A stretch of 64,000 bases of DNA, from assembly GCA_905479975.1 (NCBI GenBank), contig CAJQOS010000053.1, forward strand, positions 1 through 64,000. Direction: 5' to 3'. Below the pieces are notes generated by a model. It was not told the origin of the DNA, did no database searches, and was given only the letters and a program-made list of their open reading frames with translations. Of this stretch, positions 18,414 through 30,123 are shown piece after piece (position 1 is the first letter of the stretch; every line of letters starts with the position of its first letter). The position numbers were made by a program, and so were the translations under genes. Origin of the DNA: an uncultured Puniceicoccaceae bacterium (lineage in GTDB: Bacteria; Verrucomicrobiota; Verrucomicrobiia; Opitutales; Coraliomargaritaceae).

Positions 18414-19916
18414 TTACGGAATGATCGGCAGCACGCCCGGGAAGATACCGACGAGCACCGTGGCCACAACCAAAGTGCCGAGCACAATACGATGGCACAG
18501 GCAAAGAGGCTGAGCGGCTTCCACGTCGCCCTCCGTTGGACTCGAGAAGTATGCAACACGCACCCAACCGAAATAGTAGTAAATCGAGATCACGACACCG
18601 AGAACGGAAATCCCTAATAGGCCATAAAGCCCTGCCTGGTAAGCCGCGATAAAGATAAAGAGCTTACCAATGAAGCCACCTAACGGCGGGATACCAGCCA
18701 GCGAACCCAAGCCCGCGGTCAGCACACCACTTAGGAATGGGCGCTTACGTGCGAGATTCTCGTAATGCTCCAACTCTTGATTCGCATCATCAGGCCCGGC
18801 CACGTGCGCCATCACCCCGAAGACTGCAAATGACGCCAACAGGTAAGTCACCAGATAAAAGATCACTGCATACTGTGCCCATGGGATGGTGAGCGCGGCA
18901 ACGACACCAACGAGCAAGTAGCCCGCATGTGCGATACCAGATAGCCCCATCAGTCGTTTGACATTGCGCTGCCCGACTGCCGTGAAATTACCAAACAGGA
19001 TCGTCGCTGCTGCGATAAAAGACAGCACAGGAATCATGAACGAGGCCAAGCCGATGAATGGCCCTCTCAACAACTGTAGCAATACGATGAAGCCCGCTGC
19101 CTTGGACGCGATCGCGAGATACGCAGTCACAGGAGTCGGCGCACCTTGATAGACATCTGGCACCCAGATTTGAAACGGCACCGCACCGATTTTAAAGCAA
19201 ACACCGGCAACCACCAGAATCGCTCCGACACGGACCAACAAATTATCATGATGCATGACGATGAACGCACTCAACTGATCGAAATCCAACGAATTACCGC
19301 TGGAGAGTGCCATCTCAGGATTCCCTGCGATACCGTAGAGCAGCACGATGCCGAACAACAAAATCGACGAGCTCAGCGCGCCGAGAATCAAATACTTCAA
19401 GCCCGCTTCGAGTGAGAACGAACTAGTGCGGCAATATGCGACCAGCACATAGAATGCGATCGTCACTGCTTCGAGCGCAACGAACAGCATCACGAAATTC
19501 GCGCTCTGCACGAGTAACATCATCGACGCTGCGATGATAATTACCAAGTGGAAGAACTCGGTGCGTGGCAGCTGCTGCTTAGAGAGATAAATCTTACCAA
19601 GATAGCAGACGAGAATGGAGCTCACCAAAAAGAAGCCACGCATGATCTGCGACACATCCGTTTGTTCAATCATGCCACTGAAGAAGGTAGTTGCACCTTC
19701 TGTGCGAATACCAGTGCAGCATAGCACGAGCACGAGGACAACCACTTGCCCCCAAATCGCGAGGCGTGCGATCAGCCCCTGCTTGGCAGGCGGCAACACC
19801 ATCTCAGCCCCCAACAGGCCAAGAGCCAGCATGGCCAATAGGATCTCGGGCATAATTGCTGCCCAGTCGTTTGTCGCAGTGAAACTGCGAAGGAATTCTG
19901 CGAGAAGCTCGTTCAT
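18414..19916 (-). CDS. nuoN: NADH-quinone oxidoreductase subunit N
   Basis: The 500-residue antiporter-like proton-pumping membrane subunit of complex I has about 14 helices. The essential TM5 Glu is in FVALEAVTIAFYVL, and the TM7 Lys is in FKIGAVPFQIWVPDVYQGAPTPV. The NuoN hallmark HAGYLLVG is present. A strong TAAGGAGG ribosome site lies upstream of the ATG inside the end of nuoM. It is the last gene of the operon. Confidence 0.96.
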   Translation of the reverse strand: MNELLAEFLRSFTATNDWAAIMPEILLAMLALGLLGAEMVLPPAKQGLIARLAIWGQVVVLVLVLCCTGIRTEGATTFFSGMIEQTDVSQIMRGFFLVSSILVCYLGKIYLSKQQLPRTEFFHLVIIIAASMMLLVQSANFVMLFVALEAVTIAFYVLVAYCRTSSFSLEAGLKYLILGALSSSILLFGIVLLYGIAGNPEMALSSGNSLDFDQLSAFIVMHHDNLLVRVGAILVVAGVCFKIGAVPFQIWVPDVYQGAPTPVTAYLAIASKAAGFIVLLQLLRGPFIGLASFMIPVLSFIAAATILFGNFTAVGQRNVKRLMGLSGIAHAGYLLVGVVAALTIPWAQYAVIFYLVTYLLASFAVFGVMAHVAGPDDANQELEHYENLARKRPFLSGVLTAGLGSLAGIPPLGGFIGKLFIFIAAYQAGLYGLLGISVLGVVISIYYYFGWVRVAYFSSPTEGDVEAAQPLCLCHRIVLGTLVVATVLVGIFPGVLPIIP

Positions 19917-21505
19917 TAGTGTGTAACCTCCTTATGTGCTTCAACTGCTTGAGGAAGCGCCGCGTTGATTTCAATAACCGGCAAAGTGCTCTTGGATGTA
20001 TAAAGTTCCTGTAATTCGCGATCAGCTGCATCCGAGAACAGGCGCGGGAAAAGTCCAATGACGACTAAGGCAATGATGAGGACTAAAGCGGGAACGCGCT
20101 CGAAGCGCTTAAGATCTACGATTTCGTCCCCATTCAAACGACCGGCAAAGGCCTCCGTCGGCTTGCCATAGAAAATGTTAGCGACCGCACGCAGACCGTA
20201 GATCGCTGAAATGATGATACCGAGCGCAGCGGGTGCCACGATCCACTTGGTCATCGGAGTTTCGGCCAGCGCAGCAAAAATGGTGAACTCACCCCAGAAA
20301 TTACCAAACCCCGGAAGGCCGATACTCGCCATCGAACCAGCCACAAAGAACGCACATAACACTGGCGCTTTGGTTGCCAAGCCCCCCATCGACGACATAT
20401 CAAAGGTCTGACTGCGGTGATAGATGCAAGTCGAGAGCATGAACAACAGCGCGACGGATAGACCGTGCGCAATCATCATCAGCAACGCACCACCGACACC
20501 GACGACGGAGAACGTCGCGATACCGAGGAAAGCATAGCCCATGTGCATGACCGAGCTGTAACCGAGCATCATCTTCAGATCCTTCTGAGCCATGGTGATC
20601 AGACCGATAATAATGATATTACCAAGTGCCAACCATACGATCCAAGGGAACCAATGAGCCGCACCTGCTGGCAGCAAGGGCGCAGCAATTTGCAACAGAC
20701 CATACAGGCCGAACTTCTTCAGCACACCCGCGTGGAGCATCGCCGCACCCGTTGGCGCAGTGGCATACCCCTTGGGTGCCCAAGAGTGAAAAGGAAACAG
20801 CGAAACCAGAATCCCGAAGCCGAACAGCATCAGTGCGAAAATGTTATTCTGCACAGTGTCCGCAATTGGTTGAGCAGCGAGATAGTCACGCAGCGCTAAC
20901 AAGGAGAACGAATCCGCCCCACTCTGCACATACAGCGCGATCAATCCGAGCAACGAGAGCAACGCACCCAGTGTCAGGTAGATCGTCATTTCAATCGCCG
21001 CACCACGCTTACCGGCACCACCCCACACACCGATCATGATAAAGGTCGGAATGAGTGCGAACTCGTGGAAGAAGTAGAAGAAGAAAATATCAACCGAAGC
21101 AAAGGTGCCCATCAGACCGCCGAGCATGAACAGCAACATCGCGAGATAGAGATGCGGACGCTCTGCTTTAGAGAACATCGCATAGATGCCCGCCGCAAAG
21201 CCAACGACACCCGCGAGCATGAAGAGCGGCATCGAGATACCGTTCAGACCGAGGTGCAGGTAAATGCCAACCGCTTGCAGTCCGGTCGCCAAGCGCACTT
21301 CGAAATTGTAGCCACCGACCAGCGATGGCTCGAATTGACTGTAGAGGAACAACGCAGCGAGCAGCGGAGTGGCGAAGCCAATCACGCTAACCGCGCGAAT
21401 ACTGTTGGTGTTGAAGCGAGCTCCGAACAGCAAGAACAACCCCGCAGACAGCGGAGTCAGAATTGCAGCCAAGAGGCAAAGTGAGGATGTATCGACGGAT
21501 GTCAT
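19916..21505 (-). CDS. nuoM: NADH-quinone oxidoreductase subunit M
   Basis: The 529-residue antiporter-like membrane subunit shows FFHEFALIPTFIMIGVWGG (TM5 Glu), FPFHSWAPKGYATAPTGAAMLHAGVLKKFG and SSVMHMGYAFLG. These are the NuoM family motifs with the pumping Glu and Lys residues intact. Its stop overlaps the nuoN start region. Confidence 0.96.
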   Translation of the reverse strand: MTSVDTSSLCLLAAILTPLSAGLFLLFGARFNTNSIRAVSVIGFATPLLAALFLYSQFEPSLVGGYNFEVRLATGLQAVGIYLHLGLNGISMPLFMLAGVVGFAAGIYAMFSKAERPHLYLAMLLFMLGGLMGTFASVDIFFFYFFHEFALIPTFIMIGVWGGAGKRGAAIEMTIYLTLGALLSLLGLIALYVQSGADSFSLLALRDYLAAQPIADTVQNNIFALMLFGFGILVSLFPFHSWAPKGYATAPTGAAMLHAGVLKKFGLYGLLQIAAPLLPAGAAHWFPWIVWLALGNIIIIGLITMAQKDLKMMLGYSSVMHMGYAFLGIATFSVVGVGGALLMMIAHGLSVALLFMLSTCIYHRSQTFDMSSMGGLATKAPVLCAFFVAGSMASIGLPGFGNFWGEFTIFAALAETPMTKWIVAPAALGIIISAIYGLRAVANIFYGKPTEAFAGRLNGDEIVDLKRFERVPALVLIIALVVIGLFPRLFSDAADRELQELYTSKSTLPVIEINAALPQAVEAHKEVTH

Positions 21506-21534
21506 TGCTATCTAAATTGTATCGTTCGCCTATT

Positions 21535-23388
<1,854 letters not shown>

Positions 23389-23392
23389 TAAT

Positions 23393-23698
23393 CTAGCGAC
23401 TCAGAGCGTTAAGTTGGTCCACCATGACAGACTGACGACGTCGGAACAGTGCGACGATGATTGCCAGGCCGACGGCGACTTCGGCAGCCGCCACGGTGAT
23501 GATGAAAAAGACGAAGAGGTTGCCGTCCATTGTCCCGTTGTAACGAGAGAATGCCACGAGCGCCAAATTCACCGCATTGAGCATCAGCTCAAGCGACATA
23601 TAAATGACGAGCGTGTTTTGACGAAGGGTCACCCCGAGTAGCCCCACTGCAAACAGCAGTCCAGCTAGGAGAATAAAAGCATTAAGTCCGACAGTCAT
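23393..23698 (-). CDS. nuoK: NADH-quinone oxidoreductase subunit K
   Basis: The 101-residue membrane subunit has three helices. Conserved buried glutamates are in [18 protein letters not shown] and in [19 protein letters not shown]. Length is normal. It is separated from nuoJ by an inserted four-helix-bundle gene, while in most nuo operons the two are adjacent. Confidence 0.95.
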   Translation of the reverse strand: MTVGLNAFILLAGLLFAVGLLGVTLRQNTLVIYMSLELMLNAVNLALVAFSRYNGTMDGNLFVFFIITVAAAEVAVGLAIIVALFRRRQSVMVDQLNALSR

Positions 23699-23703
23699 TT
23701 TTT

Positions 23704-23733
23704 AGAATTTAAATTTAAGAAAGAAGAAATTAG
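23704..23733. repeat. Left flank repeat of the inserted four-helix-bundle gene
   Basis: GAATTTAAATTTAAGAAAGA and the following AGAAATTAG resemble, in inverted orientation, the right flank at 24122-24148 (GAATTAAGAATTAGGAAAGA on the minus strand). The core TTAAGAAAGAAGAAA matches TTAGGAAAGAAGAGA at 13 of 15 positions. Confidence 0.55.
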
Positions 23734-23738
23734 AAATA

Positions 23739-24107
23739 CTAGTTTCTCTCATCATTATCCTTATTAAGAGTAATTAAAGTGGAGCCGATGATCTTAAGCA
23801 GTTCATCGCAATCATTGAGCAGAGACTCAGCAGAGTCTTCATTGATAAAATCTGAGTCACGAAGCAGGCGTAACCAATAGTGAGTCTCGCGCGCTTCTTT
23901 ATAAGAGATCGATAATTTGTGTTTAAAATCTTTCCGAGAATGTCCGCCTAGGGCTTCTTCAACGTTCGCACCAATTGAAGTCCCACTGCGTAATATTTGC
24001 TTCGAAATATCATACTCTGACTTCTCTTCGCGCAGATAGCGACGCAACTGAACGATGCGCAAAGCAAAAGCATAAGACTTTTCTGCAGCTGGATTAGATT
24101 TAGTCAT
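23739..24107 (-). CDS. Four-helix-bundle protein (23S rRNA intervening-sequence / S23 family) inserted in the nuo operon
   Basis: The 122-residue, mostly helical protein has the family motifs SYAFALRIVQLRRYL, SKQILRSGTSIGANVEEA, SRKDFKHKLSISYKEARETHYWL and LLNDCDELLKIIGSTL. These are the signatures of the intervening-sequence-encoded four-helix-bundle family, first seen in extra stems of 23S rRNA and also related to the Avd protein of diversity-generating retroelements. No template repeat or reverse transcriptase is nearby. Imperfect inverted repeats flank the gene. Base composition is more AT-rich than the surrounding nuo genes, which suggests acquisition. The function is unknown and a link to complex I is not expected. 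Confidence 0.9.
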   Translation of the reverse strand: MTKSNPAAEKSYAFALRIVQLRRYLREEKSEYDISKQILRSGTSIGANVEEALGGHSRKDFKHKLSISYKEARETHYWLRLLRDSDFINEDSAESLLNDCDELLKIIGSTLITLNKDNDERN

Positions 24108-24121
24108 CGTATCGTATTTCG

Positions 24122-24148
24122 ACTCTCTTCTTTCCTAATTCTTAATTC
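24122..24148. repeat. Right flank repeat of the four-helix-bundle gene
   Basis: The plus strand reads ACTCTCTTCTTTCCTAATTC and then TTAATTC. It is the inverted partner of 23704-23733. The nuoJ stop codon (24142-24144) lies inside this repeat, so the insertion or repeat shaped the last nuoJ codons. Confidence 0.55.
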
Positions 24149-24678
24149 GCGCTATGGCGCTTGGACACGACAATCACGCCGATCATAGCGGCAAGGAGAA
24201 GGAAGCCAGCCACTTGGAACGGCAGCATGTATTTAGTAAAGAGGCTGTAACCAAAAGACTTGGAGGACGTGGTAAACGGCACACCCGCATCGAAGACTTC
24301 AGGATTCTCTGTCACTGCGGTCAACGTAGGCTCTGGGAGATGTCCTCCGGAAAAGGCCGAGAAGAGAAGCACGGCAAAAAGCAAGAAACCGATCCCCGAA
24401 GCAGCAAGTGTCAGCTTGCTCTTAAACTCGGCGCCCTGCTCTTTCTCCACATCCAGTAGCATGATGATAAAGAGGAACAGCACCATGACTGCCCCCGCAT
24501 AGACCACGACTTGAACGATCGCGAGGAAGTAAGCCTCCAACAATACGAAGAGTGCCGCAGTGCCAAGGAACGCGACGATCATGCAGAAAGCGCTATTCAC
24601 CGCATTCGGCATCAGCACCATCAGCACGGCCGAAATGAGCGTGACCGCTGAGAAAATATAAAAGAGTAGATCAATCAT
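24142..24678 (-). CDS. nuoJ: NADH-quinone oxidoreductase subunit J
   Basis: The 178-residue membrane subunit has five helices. The conserved motifs EAYFLAIVQVVVYAGAVMVLFLFIIML (TM3 pi-bulge helix) and LLAAMIGVIVVSKR near the C-terminus are present. Its stop lies in an AATTAGGAA repeat at the edge of the inserted four-helix-bundle gene. Confidence 0.95.
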   Translation of the reverse strand: MIDLLFYIFSAVTLISAVLMVLMPNAVNSAFCMIVAFLGTAALFVLLEAYFLAIVQVVVYAGAVMVLFLFIIMLLDVEKEQGAEFKSKLTLAASGIGFLLFAVLLFSAFSGGHLPEPTLTAVTENPEVFDAGVPFTTSSKSFGYSLFTKYMLPFQVAGFLLLAAMIGVIVVSKRHSAN

Positions 24679-24679
24679 T

Positions 24680-24707
24680 CGTAATTCCTAATTCGTAATT
24701 CCTAATT
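24680..24707. repeat. Tandem GTAATTCCTAATT tract at the nuoI/nuoJ junction
   Basis: Two copies of the 14-mer CGTAATTCCTAATT fill most of the 34-bp space between nuoI and nuoJ. The same double unit, with one base difference in 28, fills 30096-30123 at the nuoD/nuoE junction. It leaves no room for a normal ribosome site upstream of nuoJ on other terms; none of the GGAGG type is seen here. Confidence 0.7.
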
Positions 24708-24712
24708 GATGT

Positions 24713-25261
24713 TTAGTGCGCGTTGCCGGCTTCTTCAGCGGCCTTCTTCTTGTCCCACTTGTGGTGTTTGTCCGGTAAGGTGCCGCCCAATTCGTAGAGC
24801 TTGTCCTTCTTGTTAATCATCTCTTCGCGGCTGTAGCCCGACATAGAGAAAATATCCTGCAAGACGATCGCCTCTTCCGGGCAAACTTCCTGGCACAGGC
24901 CACAGTAAATGCAGCGCAGCATATTGATATCAAATTCCTTCGGTGCTTTCTCGATGTGTGCGCGTTCTGGATCTGCCTCAGCATCAATCTCGCCTGGTGT
25001 GATGCGGATCGCCTTAGGTGGGCAAACAAACTCGCACAACTGGCAAGACACACACTTCTCGCGACCATTCGGGTCACGCACAAGTGTCGGCACTCCGCGA
25101 TAGTTCTCAGCGATGACGGGACGATGCTCTGGATATTCCAGTGTGATCGTCTTATCAAACATCGCTCCCAGGGTTGTTTTCAACCCAGTGACGATTTGCG
25201 GAATAAATGTTTTTTCCGCGAATGAGAGCGGCTTGCGCTCCATAACTTTAGTCTTAGCCAT
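24713..25261 (-). CDS. nuoI: NADH-quinone oxidoreductase subunit I
   Basis: The 182-residue iron-sulphur protein has two 4Fe-4S motifs, CVSCQLCEFVCPPKAI and CIYCGLCQEVCPEEAI, which bind clusters N6a and N6b. The C-terminus is basic and His-containing. The N-terminal amphipathic region ETFIPQ-type (AEKTFIPQIVTGLKTTLG) docks on the membrane arm. Confidence 0.96.
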   Translation of the reverse strand: MAKTKVMERKPLSFAEKTFIPQIVTGLKTTLGAMFDKTITLEYPEHRPVIAENYRGVPTLVRDPNGREKCVSCQLCEFVCPPKAIRITPGEIDAEADPERAHIEKAPKEFDINMLRCIYCGLCQEVCPEEAIVLQDIFSMSGYSREEMINKKDKLYELGGTLPDKHHKWDKKKAAEEAGNAH

Positions 25262-25273
25262 AGTATTTGCGGT

Positions 25274-26380
25274 TTAAAGTGTGTCGTAGAGAGCGATGAG
25301 GATCGTGTTAAAGATCAAGTTACCGATAGCGAGCGGAAGCAGAATCTTCCAGCCCAGTGCCATCACTTGGTCATAACGGAAGCGCGGAAGCGTCCAGCGC
25401 ACCCAGATGAAGAAGAAGATCATGAAGAAGACCTTCGCCATGAACCAGAGCACGGACAGCACCGCGCCGAATTCACTCGTGCCCCAAGGATCTGCCATCC
25501 CAGGAAGGAAATTCCAACCACCGAGGAACAGGCAGACGAACAACGCCGAGCCCATGATGACGTGTGCATACTCGGCCACGAAGAACAGACCGAATTTGAA
25601 GCAACCATACTCAGTATGGAAACCACCGACGAGGTCGGTTTCGGATTCCGCCATATCAAATGGCAGACGGTTCGTTTCAGCAAAGACCGAAACGAGAAAA
25701 ATCAACGCAGAGAGCGGCTGCCAAATGACGAGCCATAGACCCGATTGCGACTCCACCACACCGAAAAGCGAAAGACCGTAGTCAGAACCCGGAGCGGATG
25801 CCCACATAAATACAGGGAGAATGGAAAGTCCCATCGCCAACTCGTAAGACACCATTTGCGCGGATGCTCGAATCGCACCGAGGAATGGATACTTACTGTT
25901 CGAAGACCAACCAGCCAGCACGATACCATACACACCGAGCGAAGAAACGCCCAAGATGAAGAGCATGCCGACATCGATATTCGCAAGCACGAGTGGCTGC
26001 ACCACTCCCGTCGGATCCACGTAGCGACCGAACGGCAACACGACCATGGTGGTCAATGCTGGAGCGAGCGCTAAGATCGGCGCGAGGTAGTAATAGCCCT
26101 TCTTCACGTGACCTGGTGTGATCTCCTCCTTGAAGAGGAACTTCAGACCATCGGCTACGGGCTGAAAGACCCCCAAGCGTGTAAGGATGTTACCGAGAAT
26201 CGGAATATGTCCGAGCAATGGCAAGCGTGTGCGATTCGGGCCAGTGCGGCCTTGAATCCAACTGGACACCTTGCGCTCCGCGAGAACGGAGTAGCTGCAA
26301 AGCCCCATAAAGACGGAGATCATCGCGACTGAGAAAACAATCGGTAAGACGAACGGAAGCGAGTTTGTTAGGTATTCCAT
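25274..26380 (-). CDS. nuoH: NADH-quinone oxidoreductase subunit H
   Basis: The 368-residue membrane subunit forms the quinone entry channel. Typical stretches are LAERKVSSWIQGRTGPNRT, VFQPVADGLKFLFKEEITP, ETNRLPFDMAESETDLVGGF and FIWVRWTLPRFRYDQVMALGWK. The ATG at 26380 is preferred over an in-frame TTG 9 nt upstream. It follows nuoG with 15 bp between them. Confidence 0.96.
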   Translation of the reverse strand: MEYLTNSLPFVLPIVFSVAMISVFMGLCSYSVLAERKVSSWIQGRTGPNRTRLPLLGHIPILGNILTRLGVFQPVADGLKFLFKEEITPGHVKKGYYYLAPILALAPALTTMVVLPFGRYVDPTGVVQPLVLANIDVGMLFILGVSSLGVYGIVLAGWSSNSKYPFLGAIRASAQMVSYELAMGLSILPVFMWASAPGSDYGLSLFGVVESQSGLWLVIWQPLSALIFLVSVFAETNRLPFDMAESETDLVGGFHTEYGCFKFGLFFVAEYAHVIMGSALFVCLFLGGWNFLPGMADPWGTSEFGAVLSVLWFMAKVFFMIFFFIWVRWTLPRFRYDQVMALGWKILLPLAIGNLIFNTILIALYDTL

Positions 26381-26395
26381 GGCCGGCAATTTGCT

Positions 26396-28117
<1,722 letters not shown>

Positions 28118-28121
28118 GGTC

Positions 28122-29486
28122 TTAGATCAGCGTGGTCTCCTTAGCTGGCTCTTGCCCTTCTTTGCGGCGGGCAGCTTGTTCGCGGGCTTTCTCCACGAAC
28201 TCGTCTTTAAATTTAGCGATGAAACTTTGAACCGGCCAAGCGGCGGCTTCACCGAACGCACAAATCGTGCGACCTGCGATTTGGTCAGCAATTGATTTCA
28301 ATAAATCTGCATCTTCTTCACGTGCTTCGCCGTCACACATGCGCTGTGTGACCTTACGCATCCATGGCACACCTTCGCGACATGGAGTGCACTGACCGCA
28401 ACTTTCGTGGGCGTAGAAATAGTTCAAATTCGCAAGGGCTTCGACCATATCAGTCGAATCATCCATCACGATCACACCACCGGAACCAGACATCGAACCG
28501 ACTGCACCGAGGCTGTCGAAGTCCATGGGGATGTCTTCAATGCCCCAGTCGTATTCAGTGCCGTCTTTGAGTTTACCAGTGAAACGCTCGTCGGCGCGGA
28601 GAATCTTCGAAGACGAACCGCCTGGGATGACTGCCTTGAGCTTACGTCCAGGCTTGAGGCCACCGCAAACATCATTGATCAACTGTCCAAGCGTCAGCGC
28701 GGAACATGGAAACTCATAGTAACCAGGCTTTTGCACGTGACCAGACACACACCAAATACGTGTGCCAGTGTTGCCCGGAGTGCCGATTTCAGAGAAGGCT
28801 TTGCCGCCCATGTCGATGATGTGCTTCACATCGCACAATGTCTCGACGTTGTTTACAATCGTCGGGCACTGATACAGGCCGAGCGCTGCTGGGAAATATG
28901 GAGGCTTAATACGTGGATTCGCACGGTTGCCTTCGATCGATTCGATCAGGCCCGTCTCTTCACCACAAATGTATGCACCCGCGCCACGGTGGACGATGAT
29001 GTCGCAGGAATAACCGGAGCCGAGAATGTTGTCGCCGAGTAGATTCTTCGCACGTGCTTCTTCGATCGCACGTTCGAGAATCTTGTAACCTTGGAAGAAT
29101 TCGCCGCGGATATAAATGAAGGCGAGCTTTGCTTGAATCGCAAATGCGGTGCACATCATGCCTTCGATCAACTGATGCGGATCTTGATGGATGATTTGAC
29201 GATCCTTGAAAGTGCCTGGCTCAGATTCGTCCGCATTACAGACGAGGTAGATCGGCTTTCCTGACTTACGGTCGAGGAATTCCCACTTCATGCCGGCAGG
29301 GAAACCCGCGCCGCCACGTCCGCGCACACCAGAAGTCAGCACGTCCGCGCAGATATCTTCAGGCTTCAGCGTGACCGCATGCTTGAGTTGCTCGTAGCCA
29401 CCGTGCTTGATGTAGCAATCGATATCGTTGGTGTAGCCGGGCTCATCAACGTGCTTAAAAATCAGCCTTTTTTGCTCTAGCGCCAT
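28122..29486 (-). CDS. nuoF: NADH-quinone oxidoreductase subunit F
   Basis: The 454-residue subunit binds NADH and FMN and carries cluster N3. Motifs: RGRGGAGFPAGMKWEF (NADH), CNADESEPGTFKDR (FMN), GAGAYICGEETGLIESIEG, and the cluster ligands SCGQCTPCREG plus a later Cys in TICAFGEAAAWPV. The C-terminal 25 residues are charged. It follows nuoE after about 50 bp containing an AATTAGGAA word (29512-29527). Confidence 0.96.
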   Translation of the reverse strand: MALEQKRLIFKHVDEPGYTNDIDCYIKHGGYEQLKHAVTLKPEDICADVLTSGVRGRGGAGFPAGMKWEFLDRKSGKPIYLVCNADESEPGTFKDRQIIHQDPHQLIEGMMCTAFAIQAKLAFIYIRGEFFQGYKILERAIEEARAKNLLGDNILGSGYSCDIIVHRGAGAYICGEETGLIESIEGNRANPRIKPPYFPAALGLYQCPTIVNNVETLCDVKHIIDMGGKAFSEIGTPGNTGTRIWCVSGHVQKPGYYEFPCSALTLGQLINDVCGGLKPGRKLKAVIPGGSSSKILRADERFTGKLKDGTEYDWGIEDIPMDFDSLGAVGSMSGSGGVIVMDDSTDMVEALANLNYFYAHESCGQCTPCREGVPWMRKVTQRMCDGEAREEDADLLKSIADQIAGRTICAFGEAAAWPVQSFIAKFKDEFVEKAREQAARRKEGQEPAKETTLI

Positions 29487-29535
29487 GGGATGATGTATTA
29501 GGATTTAAAAAATTAAGAATTAGGAATGGTTAGCC

Positions 29536-30015
29536 TTACAGCGTTCCATTTTTGATTTTAGCAGCGAGCTCGGACGCCTTGTCCGGATCGATATCAGTAT
29601 ATTCGTCTTCGCCGACCATAACGACTGGGCCTTTACCGCAGTCTGCGTGACATTCGACAAACTCAAGTGTCACCGAACCGTCTTCACTGGTGTGGCCGAC
29701 CTTGCAGTTGAACTCTTTCTCTAGGCGCTCACAGGTCTGATACGCTCCAGCGAGTGCACAAGGCAGCGTGCGGCAAACGCGCACGTGGTGCTTACCGGTC
29801 GGCTCCGTGCGGAGCATCGGGTAGAATGTAACCAACTCAAGAATGTTGATCGGCTGCAGTTCCAAGCGTGCTGCAATCCACTCCATCGCCTCGTTCGAAA
29901 GATAGCCCTGATCCTCTTGCACCAAGTGGCACAAGGGCAGCGCGGCGCTCTTCATCGTCGGGTAACGCGGCACCAGCTTATCAATTTTTTCGATTGTTTC
30001 GGATCTTAAGTTCAT
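29536..30015 (-). CDS. nuoE: NADH-quinone oxidoreductase subunit E
   Basis: The 159-residue thioredoxin-fold protein carries the 2Fe-2S cluster N1a. Ligands are in CRTLPC and VECHADCGKGPV. The family stretch GYLSNEAMEWIAARLEL and TFYPMLRTEPTGKHHVRVC are clear. Confidence 0.95.
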   Translation of the reverse strand: MNLRSETIEKIDKLVPRYPTMKSAALPLCHLVQEDQGYLSNEAMEWIAARLELQPINILELVTFYPMLRTEPTGKHHVRVCRTLPCALAGAYQTCERLEKEFNCKVGHTSEDGSVTLEFVECHADCGKGPVVMVGEDEYTDIDPDKASELAAKIKNGTL

Positions 30016-30017
30016 CG

Positions 30018-30123
30018 TTTAGAGGGAGTGGAAAGTGAGGAGTGAAAAGTGGAGAGTGTTTCCAGTGTTTTCCAAATTTCAATGTTTCCAGTTTTCGTAA
30101 TTCCTAATTTGTAATTCCTAATT
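30018..30123. repeat. Low-complexity repeat spacer between nuoE and nuoD
   Basis: The 106-bp spacer starts with AGTGGAAAGTGAGGAGTGAA-type purine words (about 30025-30058) and ends with two copies of GTAATTCCTAATT (30096-30123), almost identical to the tract at 24680-24707. The nuoD stop begins at 30124-30126 immediately beside the repeat. No gene is present. Confidence 0.7.

Noticed and set aside
23739-24107. Diversity-generating retroelement accessory (Avd) gene
   Set aside because: The fold is related, but no reverse transcriptase, template repeat or variable target gene is in the window.
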